Of a DNA stretch of 8,927 nt, positions 1 to 5,569 are shown piece by piece. The DNA lies in contig DBOA01000161.1 in assembly GCA_002299195.1 (NCBI GenBank), forward strand, positions 1-8,927, read 5' to 3'. Source of the DNA: Sphingomonadales bacterium UBA658 (GTDB taxonomy: Bacteria > Pseudomonadota > Alphaproteobacteria > Sphingomonadales > Sphingomonadaceae). The translations under genes were made by a program, and so were the position numbers. The first letter of the stretch is position 1. Each line of letters opens with the position of its first letter. The notes under the pieces are model-generated. The model saw only the letters and a program-made list of their open reading frames with translations. It was not told the origin of the DNA and did not search any database.

Positions 1-173
1 GGCGTCACATGCACCGGCTGCTCAAACGCTTTATCGGCTTCCTGAGCAGAAGCGGTGACGTAAGCCTGAACTGCGGCCGAATCCACTGACATGGACGATG
101 AAGAAACGGGGCGCGCAGCCTCCGCAGCGGAAAATCCGCTCAACATCGCCAGTAAGTAAATCAATATGCGCAT
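1..173 (-). CDS. N-terminal part of a small exported protein, truncated by the window edge
   Basis: This frame starts with ATG at 173-171 and stays open for 57 codons to the left edge, so the C-terminus is not visible. The protein begins MRILIYLLAMLSGFSAAEA, which has the form of a Sec signal peptide: one early Arg, a hydrophobic core of about 15 residues, and an A-x-A-like cleavage region near residues 17-20. The visible mature part is Ser/Ala-rich and polar (…AYVTASAQEADKAFEQPVHVT). An AGGG ribosome-binding element lies six bases upstream of the start. I do not recognise the family. Periplasmic or envelope location is inferred from the signal peptide only. It lies in the same orientation as the interrupted ORF at 246-464, 72 bases downstream of it, and could share its transcript. 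A chance frame is not fully excluded because only 57 codons are visible. Confidence 0.55.
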   Translation of the reverse strand, partial: MRILIYLLAMLSGFSAAEAARPVSSSSMSVDSAAVQAYVTASAQEADKAFEQPVHVT

Positions 174-245
174 ATATGGCCCTGTTCGGTGCTTTGGTGG
201 ATATAGTTAGCCGCAGCGGCAAAGTCCACACCCAAGGCGCGCTGC

Positions 246-464
246 CTACTTACTGGCTGCGCCTGTCTTCAGGTCTTCATGTTCCACCGATATGCGGAAC
301 TTGATGCGTTTGGCCTGTGACTTGCCGTCACTATCCAGAAACGGAGCGCCATCGAGGGTTCAACTAACAGTGGAAGCGAATGAAACCGGTGGAGGCGGCG
401 CAGGTTTTTCGGCGTTTGTTTCGGCCACAATTGATGCTAGCGCCAGCACCGAATAAAAAAGCAT
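246..464 (-). pseudogene. Small exported-protein ORF interrupted by an in-frame TGA
   Basis: Translation would start at ATG 464-462, seven bases after the good Shine-Dalgarno AGGGAGAA (472-479). The N-terminus MLFYSVLALASIVAETNA is hydrophobic and signal-peptide-like, though without a basic residue. A proline-rich stretch (EKPAPPPPVSF) follows, then a TGA at 362-360 ends the frame after 34 residues. The same frame is open for another 37 codons to TAG at 248-246 and reads as a plausible soluble segment (TLDGAPFLDSDGKSQAKRIK, then FRISVEHEDLKTGAASK) with codon choice like the neighbouring genes. No ATG or GTG restart occurs soon after the TGA, and neither other minus frame bridges it. I infer a gene of about 71 codons broken by a nonsense mutation. 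A real 34-residue exported peptide, or a sequencing error, are alternatives. No family is recognised. Confidence 0.4.
431..459 (+). promoter_or_regulatory. Candidate sigma70-type promoter for argJ
   Basis: TTGATG (431-436) and TAAAAA (454-459) are separated by 17 bases, each matching four of six consensus positions. A transcript would begin near 466 and give a leader of about 47 bases before the argJ GTG. The element lies inside the opposite-strand small ORF, as it must, because only 48 bases separate the two divergent starts. This is a match by eye in AT-richer sequence and is weak evidence. Confidence 0.25.
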
Positions 465-498
465 GTCTTTGTTCTCCCTGATCTGTCGGGGGTTTAGC

Positions 499-504
499 AA
501 AAGG
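499..504 (+). promoter_or_regulatory. Ribosome binding site deciding the argJ GTG start
   Basis: AAAAGG lies eight bases upstream of the GTG at 513-515. It supports that start over the downstream in-frame ATG at 552, which has no comparable upstream element and would remove the conserved SPLA-x-x-FP beginning of the protein. Confidence 0.6.
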
Positions 505-512
505 TTTCTTAA

Positions 513-1736
513 GTGTTAGTAAAATCACCGCTCGCAAAACCATTTCCCATCATGCCCGAAATCGCGGGTGCAACGCCCCGTGTGGCGCGTGCTGGGTATA
601 AGGATTGGGGTCGCTGCGACTTAAGCTATATCGCGCTGGACGAAGGCACAACGGTCGCTGGCGTCACCACACAAAATATATGCTGCTCTGCCGAGGTTGA
701 CCTTTGCCGTGCGAATTTGGCGCATGGCCGCGCGCGCGCTTTGGTGGTGAATGCCGGAAACAGCAATGCCTTTACCGGCCAGCGCGGCAAGGACGCAGTG
801 GACGCGATTACCGCGCAAGTTGCAGGCCATTTGAACTGCGATGCTTCGGAAATTTTCGTTTCGTCCACGGGTGTTATTGGCGTTCCCCTGCCCATCGACA
901 AAGCACAGGCCGGACTGACCGCAGTCTTTGAAGCGGCACCCTGCAGTTGGGAAGACGTGACGCATACGATCGGAACCACCGACACCTTTGCAAAAGGCGC
1001 AACCGCGAGTGCCATGGTCGATGGCCGCAAAGTCCAGATCGTTGGCATCATCAAGGGTTCAGGCATGATTGCCCCAGACATGGCAACCATGCTTGGCTAT
1101 ATTTTCTCCGACGCCGCAGTCGACGCCGCTTTTCTGCAGCAGATGTTATCGGCTTCCAACAAAACCAGTTTCAGCTGTATCACGGTCGATAGCGACACAT
1201 CGACCAGCGATACTGTGTTGGCATTTGCAACGGGCAAAGCCGGCAATAGCCCGCTTACGTCATATGACGATGCTGGCGCGGACGCGTTTGCTGCGGCGCT
1301 TCACGACATCTGCCGTCAGCTGGCGCATCTCGTTGTCCGCGATGGCGAAGGCGCGCAGAAGTTTATCGAAATCAACGTGTCCGGCGCTGCAAACGATGAC
1401 AGCGCGCGGCGGATCGGCTTGGCCATTGCCAATTCACCGTTGGTCAAAACCGCGATTGCCGGTGAAGATGCCAATTGGGGCCGCGTCGTTATGGCCGTTG
1501 GCAAAGCAGGAGAGCCTGCAAACCGCGACAGCCTATCCATCAGTTTCGGGGCAACGCAAGTTGCGCGCAATGGCCTAGCGGTCGCCGGATATGATGAAGC
1601 GCCGGTGGCGCAACATCTTAAGCAGAATGAAATTCAAATCGGCGTTGATCTTGGTATCGGGGCCGGGCGTGCAACGGTCTGGACCTGCGACCTAACCCAC
1701 GGCTACATCAGCATCAACGCCGATTATCGCAGTTAA
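513..1736 (+). CDS. argJ: ArgJ, glutamate N-acetyltransferase / ornithine acetyltransferase
   Basis: ArgJ moves the acetyl group from N-acetylornithine to glutamate in cytoplasmic arginine biosynthesis. Bifunctional members also acetylate glutamate from acetyl-CoA. The 407-residue product has the normal family length and covers both chains. The autoproteolysis motif KGSGMIAPDMATML is present at about 181-194, so the precursor should cut itself between Ala191 and Thr192, with Thr192 becoming the N-terminal nucleophile of the beta chain. The oxyanion-hole motif SSTGVIG is at 117-123, NAGNSNAFTG at 80-89, and the C-terminus ends in the typical INADYRS. The GTG start at 513 is chosen from its Shine-Dalgarno and the family-like N-terminus. 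The gene is divergent from the small exported ORFs and converges on trxA. Whether it is mono- or bifunctional cannot be read from sequence; presence of a separate argA elsewhere in the genome would bear on this. Confidence 0.97.
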   Translation: MLVKSPLAKPFPIMPEIAGATPRVARAGYKDWGRCDLSYIALDEGTTVAGVTTQNICCSAEVDLCRANLAHGRARALVVNAGNSNAFTGQRGKDAVDAITAQVAGHLNCDASEIFVSSTGVIGVPLPIDKAQAGLTAVFEAAPCSWEDVTHTIGTTDTFAKGATASAMVDGRKVQIVGIIKGSGMIAPDMATMLGYIFSDAAVDAAFLQQMLSASNKTSFSCITVDSDTSTSDTVLAFATGKAGNSPLTSYDDAGADAFAAALHDICRQLAHLVVRDGEGAQKFIEINVSGAANDDSARRIGLAIANSPLVKTAIAGEDANWGRVVMAVGKAGEPANRDSLSISFGATQVARNGLAVAGYDEAPVAQHLKQNEIQIGVDLGIGAGRATVWTCDLTHGYISINADYRS

Positions 1737-2053
1737 AGCGCGGCTTCCAACCAGCTTTTCAGCTGAGCCTTTGGCGCAGCGCCGACTTTCGTGTCCGCAA
1801 TTTCGCCGCCTTTAAACAGGATCATCGTTGGGATACCGCGCACGCCATATTTTGCTGGCGTATCGGGATGATCGTCGATGTTCAGCTTCACGATCTCGAC
1901 CTGCCCAGCGAGCTCTTCGCTGATTTCTTCAAGGCTTGGGCCAATCATTTTGCATGGACCACACCATTCGGCCCAAAAATCGACCAATACGGGTTTGCCC
2001 GATGCCAGTACTTCTGATGCGAAATCATTATCGCCTACGGATTTGGTAGCCAT
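1733..2053 (-). CDS. trxA: Thioredoxin 1
   Basis: A small cytoplasmic dithiol-disulfide oxidoreductase that thioredoxin reductase keeps reduced and that reduces protein disulfides, for example in ribonucleotide reductase. The product is 106 residues, the usual length for a single thioredoxin domain. The active site WCGPCK has Cys31 and Cys34, the conserved FWAEW precedes it, and the cis-proline is Pro75 in GIPT. Asp25 corresponds to the conserved buried Asp. The start at 2053 (MATKSVG) is chosen because a strong AAAGGAGA ribosome binding site lies five bases upstream. Longer in-frame starts would add a non-conserved extension. It lies 81 bases downstream of addA in the same direction and may be partly co-transcribed with it. 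Its stop codon overlaps that of argJ on the other strand. Confidence 0.97.
   Translation of the reverse strand: MATKSVGDNDFASEVLASGKPVLVDFWAEWCGPCKMIGPSLEEISEELAGQVEIVKLNIDDHPDTPAKYGVRGIPTMILFKGGEIADTKVGAAPKAQLKSWLEAAL
1742..1769 (+). terminator. Possible bulged hairpin acting on the argJ transcript
   Basis: Just past the argJ stop, the plus strand can form an inner stem CAGCT-TTTC-AGCTG (1752-1765) with an outer GGCT/AGCC pair (1742-1745 with 1766-1769), separated by a six-base one-sided bulge and followed by only TTT. It lies wholly inside the 3' end of trxA. It is weak as an intrinsic terminator, but is the only candidate seen next to the convergent stops. Confidence 0.2.
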
Positions 2054-2058
2054 GTTCG

Positions 2059-2066
2059 TCTCCTTT
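2059..2066 (-). promoter_or_regulatory. Strong ribosome binding site fixing the trxA start
   Basis: AAAGGAGA, near-complementary to the 16S rRNA tail, is five bases upstream of the ATG at 2053-2051. It decides that start over an in-frame ATG at 2104. Confidence 0.85.
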
Positions 2067-2075
2067 GTTGCCACC

Positions 2076-2104
2076 CATGTATGCCCACAGCCAAATGCTG
2101 ACAA
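2076..2104 (-). promoter_or_regulatory. Weak candidate promoter for trxA
   Basis: On the minus strand TTGTCA (2104-2099, five of six matches to the -35 consensus) is followed after 17 bases by TACATG (2081-2076, three of six matches to the -10). Transcription from near 2069 would give a leader of about 16 bases containing the trxA ribosome binding site. The -10 match is poor, so this is only a candidate for independent trxA expression. Confidence 0.22.
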
Positions 2105-2111
2105 GGACCAA

Positions 2112-2133
2112 GGCAGATAGTTTTTGTTCTGCC
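2112..2133 (-). terminator. Hairpin directly after the addA stop, terminator-like but without a U-tract
   Basis: Two bases after the addA TGA the transcript reads GGCAGA, a ten-base A-rich loop, then TCTGCC: a perfect six-base-pair stem. UUGG rather than a run of U follows, so it does not meet the usual intrinsic-terminator pattern. It could stabilise the addA mRNA end, attenuate read-through into trxA, or be fortuitous. Confidence 0.35.
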
Positions 2134-2134
2134 G

Positions 2135-5100
2135 TCAAGAGGCAGGATAATGAGGCGCCAATATCTCGTCCGAAAGCGTGATAAACCGGGGTGCGTGCGT
2201 AAACAGCAAAGCGACCTCAATTTTGCAATCCGGGAAAATCGTCTGCAGCGCCGTGCGATAATGTGCCATTTGGCGCAAATGCGGAACGGGGACGCTATGT
2301 GCATCAGTGGGGATGCTTCGGCCCGTTTTGAAATCGACCGCGCGAACCAATCCTGGTTCGACGAGCAGCCGGTCAATACGGCCATTGATCACGGTTTCGC
2401 CCACAACAGCCACAAGCGGGACCTCGGCGCGCGCCTGTGGACCGAATAACGGCGCACAGACCGGATCGGCGATAACCGCGTTCACTTCCGCCGACAATTG
2501 GGCCGGATCTATATCGTCGTTTCGTGCCTGAACTGCGAGCCATTGCGCCGCAGTTTTGAGCGACTCGCTATCCGTGATGCGTTCGAACAAAGCGTGGATC
2601 AGCTTCCCACGGTTGGCGGCTTTGCGTATCGCTGCATTTGCAGGGGCATCGCCATAATCGTCATCGTCAAGCCGCGATGGCACCAAAGGACGCGGTGGGC
2701 GCTGCTCAATTGGTGCAGGCGCGAATAGCCATTCGGGGCTGGCTGGCCGAGGTACGGTCGGCGACTGCTGTTTCGCAGAAGTTACCGGCACGACCATGGA
2801 CGCGCCTTCCGCGCCCACATGGCGCATCACCCTGCCCCAGCGCGGGTCTTCCTCCCAACTGCAGCCAAGCGCCGTCATGCCTTTTTCAATCGCGGCGCAC
2901 CAGCTTTCGGCAGGCGCCTCGCCCTTGCGGCTAATGCCCAACGACCCTGCCATAATTAGCCGCTCTTCGGCGCGCGTGATGGCCACATATAATAACCGCT
3001 TATATTCCTGCAGTTCGCGAGTTTTCTGCATCTCGACGATGTCTTGCAAACGGCCTGACTGTTCACTTTTGCGAATGGGCAGCAACGGCGTGCGTTGCCC
3101 CTCATCCATCAACAACTCAACCGACTGATCAGGCTTTTTGGTGGGATCAGACGTAATGTCCGCCAAAATGACCACGGGCGCTTGCAAGCCCTTGGCACCA
3201 TGGACGGTCATAACCCGGACTTCCTTGGTGCTGTTGTCGCTTTCGCGTTTGATTTCAATTTCACCGCGGTCGAACCACGCCATGAACTTTTGCAGGCCAC
3301 CGCCATGCTGTTGTTCGAACTGAAGTGCCGAATTCAACATTTCTTCGATAGGAACCAAAACCTCGCGTCCCAAACGCGCGGTAAATTTGCGCCGCGCGCC
3401 AATAGGTCCGGACAGAATTTGTTCGAGGAAATGATATACGGTCGTGAAATCAGCCGCAGCCAGCATATCGCGCAACGGCGCAAGATCATCGGCAAGTTCG
3501 GGCTTCCCGCGGATATGCTGCCACAGGCTGCCTTCGCGATCCCCGACATAGCCGTGCGCCAGCAACTGTTCCTGCGTCCACCCGATGATGGGCGAGACGA
3601 GCAAGCATGCAAGGCTGAGGTCGTCATTCGGTTGAAGCACAAATTTGATTGCCGCCAGCAGATCTTGCACCACCAATGGCTGCAAAAGCTTCAGCCTATC
3701 GATGCCCGCGACCGCGACGTTGCGTTCGTGCAATTGCGCGATCAGCAGCGACGCCATGTCACCGCGGCTGCGCAACAGGAACATGATGTCGCCCGGCTCC
3801 AAATGACGCCCCTGACTCTCCAGCCAAGGCCTCTCGTCAATGAGCGCTTTCGCATGATCGGCCAATCGTTCGGCCAATGCGCGTTTTTCGTCGCTGAACC
3901 AGTCTTCTTCCTCTTCCGACGCATCACTATCGTCCACTATGTTCGGCTTTGCGGATATCGGCTGCAAAAGCTCAACCATGCCAAAATGCGGCTTTTCGCT
4001 GTAATGCGGGTCAATGCTATCGTTGATGCCAAAATCGGCAGGGCCAGACCCATCGATCACGGCGTTTACAAAATCGAGTATCGGCGCGGTCGAACGGAAA
4101 CTGCGCGACAAGGTGAGCCGTTTCAGTTCGCTTCCGGCGGCATCAATGCGTTCGGCAAAATAGCGGCCCGCTTCCTCATATCGTTCGGGCGCGGTCCCCT
4201 GAAACCCGTAGATCGCTTGTTTGAAATCACCGACGGAAAACAGCGTGCGGTTCTTTTCCGGATTGGCACCCATGCCGCTGTAAAAATCGTCGCTCAGCGC
4301 GCTGATGATATCCCATTGCGCTTTGTTGGTGTCCTGCGCCTCATCAACCAAGATATGGTCAATCTGCTTGTCGAGTTTAAACCGCACCCATTGCGCCATT
4401 TGGCCATGCTGCAAAAGTTCGGCGGTGCGCCGGATCATATCATCAAAATCAACCACGCCGATGGCATGTTTGGCGCGGCTATATTGCGCCGCAAATTCCT
4501 TGCCGATGCACAATGCGCGCGCCAACCTGTCGGCATATTGCGCACGTGTCACTTCGCCCAATAGTTGGTTGGTCCAGTTGAACATTTCGAGCGCGTGTTC
4601 GGCATAGACCTCCGTCGTCGGCGTATGTCCGCTCGTCGAAATCTGGGGATCACCCTTGGCCGTTGACCAACAACGATGCAGATCGGTCAAGAGCGCCGCG
4701 CGTTCGGTTGGTGTTCGCGATAGCCAATCCTGAAGGACTGCCGCACGTTTGCCGCCGCGGCTATCTGCCTTGTTATTGCTCCACAAAAGGTTGGCATCAA
4801 TGACCGCCTGCAATGTCGCGCGCGGAATGGGCGCGTCGGCAAAGGCGTCTTCCAGCATATCCTCAACAGGGCCGTCGAAATGAACGCCTGCCAGTCGCCG
4901 TGCCCAGACCACCGCGCCTGCATCATTGGGTATCATAGTCATGACATCGGGCGATGCCGCCGCCCTATGCAGGAACCGCAGCGCCCCGTCCTCGCCCATA
5001 TTCAGGGAAAGTTCCTGCAGCTCCGTGACCATTTTCGTATCGCCGCGCGCTTCGGCTTCAAGCACCAGTTTGACCAAGGCTTCGCGCAACAATTCTTGCT

Positions 5101-5569
5101 GCTCGCGTCCCTCAATCGGTTTGAACCCCGGAACCAATCCGGCTTCTTCGGGGAAGCTGCCTAGCAACGACTGGCAGAAACTATGGATGGTCAGTATTTG
5201 TAAGCCGCCGCCGGGCGCGTCCAACACCTTTGCAAAAAGCTGACGTGCGCGTTTTCGGGCGTCTGGTCCCGCGTTCGCACCAATGGCTTCAAGGTCGTGA
5301 AACAGCGCTCCATCTTCCCGCTGTACCCAAGACGCCAAAAGCTCATTAATTCGGTCCGCCATTTCGGACGCGCCAGCCTTGGTAAAGGTGATGCACAAAA
5401 GATTTTCAGGTTCGACATCGCTTTCCAACAGCAACCGGATCACACGCGCAGTTAAAACCTGCGTTTTGCCGGTTCCTGCAGAGGCGCTAAGCCAAATGTT
5501 ATCGCCGGGGATGACGGCGCTGCGCTGCGCCGGAATCAGTGGTTTCAGCGTCGGGGATTTAGCGGTCAT
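2135..5569 (-). CDS. addA: AddA, helicase-nuclease subunit of the AddAB double-strand break repair complex
   Basis: AddA is the motor and one nuclease of AddAB, the RecBCD-like enzyme that resects double-strand ends in the cytoplasm for RecA loading. The 1144 residues carry all superfamily-1A helicase motifs: Q-motif near Gln15, Walker A ASAGTGKT (29-36), motif Ia TFTKAGASEM (61-70), TIHSF (127-131), Walker B VDEAQD (408-413), motif III VGDFKQAIYGF (446-456), motif IV LSRSFRS (487-493), motif V TVHGAKGL (788-795) and motif VI YVAITRAEE (861-869). The C-terminal RecB-family nuclease has His992, Asp1066 in GRIDR, Asp1079 and Lys1081 in DFKTG, and a downstream LRQMAHY (1098-1104), so it should be active. 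The ATG at 5569 is chosen because it overlaps the addB stop as ATGA and has GGAGGAA five bases upstream. An acidic linker (about 546-565, SEEEED) separates motifs IV and V. No frameshift is seen. Confidence 0.96.
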   Translation of the reverse strand: MTAKSPTLKPLIPAQRSAVIPGDNIWLSASAGTGKTQVLTARVIRLLLESDVEPENLLCITFTKAGASEMADRINELLASWVQREDGALFHDLEAIGANAGPDARKRARQLFAKVLDAPGGGLQILTIHSFCQSLLGSFPEEAGLVPGFKPIEGREQQELLREALVKLVLEAEARGDTKMVTELQELSLNMGEDGALRFLHRAAASPDVMTMIPNDAGAVVWARRLAGVHFDGPVEDMLEDAFADAPIPRATLQAVIDANLLWSNNKADSRGGKRAAVLQDWLSRTPTERAALLTDLHRCWSTAKGDPQISTSGHTPTTEVYAEHALEMFNWTNQLLGEVTRAQYADRLARALCIGKEFAAQYSRAKHAIGVVDFDDMIRRTAELLQHGQMAQWVRFKLDKQIDHILVDEAQDTNKAQWDIISALSDDFYSGMGANPEKNRTLFSVGDFKQAIYGFQGTAPERYEEAGRYFAERIDAAGSELKRLTLSRSFRSTAPILDFVNAVIDGSGPADFGINDSIDPHYSEKPHFGMVELLQPISAKPNIVDDSDASEEEEDWFSDEKRALAERLADHAKALIDERPWLESQGRHLEPGDIMFLLRSRGDMASLLIAQLHERNVAVAGIDRLKLLQPLVVQDLLAAIKFVLQPNDDLSLACLLVSPIIGWTQEQLLAHGYVGDREGSLWQHIRGKPELADDLAPLRDMLAAADFTTVYHFLEQILSGPIGARRKFTARLGREVLVPIEEMLNSALQFEQQHGGGLQKFMAWFDRGEIEIKRESDNSTKEVRVMTVHGAKGLQAPVVILADITSDPTKKPDQSVELLMDEGQRTPLLPIRKSEQSGRLQDIVEMQKTRELQEYKRLLYVAITRAEERLIMAGSLGISRKGEAPAESWCAAIEKGMTALGCSWEEDPRWGRVMRHVGAEGASMVVPVTSAKQQSPTVPRPASPEWLFAPAPIEQRPPRPLVPSRLDDDDYGDAPANAAIRKAANRGKLIHALFERITDSESLKTAAQWLAVQARNDDIDPAQLSAEVNAVIADPVCAPLFGPQARAEVPLVAVVGETVINGRIDRLLVEPGLVRAVDFKTGRSIPTDAHSVPVPHLRQMAHYRTALQTIFPDCKIEVALLFTHAPRFITLSDEILAPHYPAS

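Noticed and set aside
31..231. 66-codon minus-strand frame beginning MWTLPLRLTI
   Set aside because: It overlaps the minus-strand frame starting at 173 in another phase. That frame has an export-like N-terminus and a ribosome binding element; this one is Arg/Cys/Gly-rich at its end, as shadow frames are.
98..304. 68-codon plus-strand frame beginning MKKRGAQPPQ
   Set aside because: It overlaps the better supported minus-strand signal-peptide ORF, has no convincing ribosome binding site, and resembles no known protein.
325..362. Selenocysteine read-through of the TGA in the small ORF
   Set aside because: No stable hairpin of the bacterial SECIS type, at the expected spacing after the TGA, is visible. 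The protein is not a known selenoprotein family.
626..1090. 154-codon minus-strand frame inside argJ
   Set aside because: It is a shadow of argJ, which has full family length and all catalytic motifs on the plus strand.
1773..1783. GGCGCAGCGCC palindrome in trxA as a terminator
   Set aside because: The loop would be too small for the full stem, no T-run follows, and the bases are explained by Ala/Pro codons of trxA.
3095..4564. 489-codon open frame on the plus strand, antisense to addA
   Set aside because: Its codons pair exactly with addA codons in reverse (first base opposite third), so its stops would need TTA, CTA or TCA codons in addA, which this genome avoids. The translation has no recognisable domain, and addA itself is intact with all motifs.
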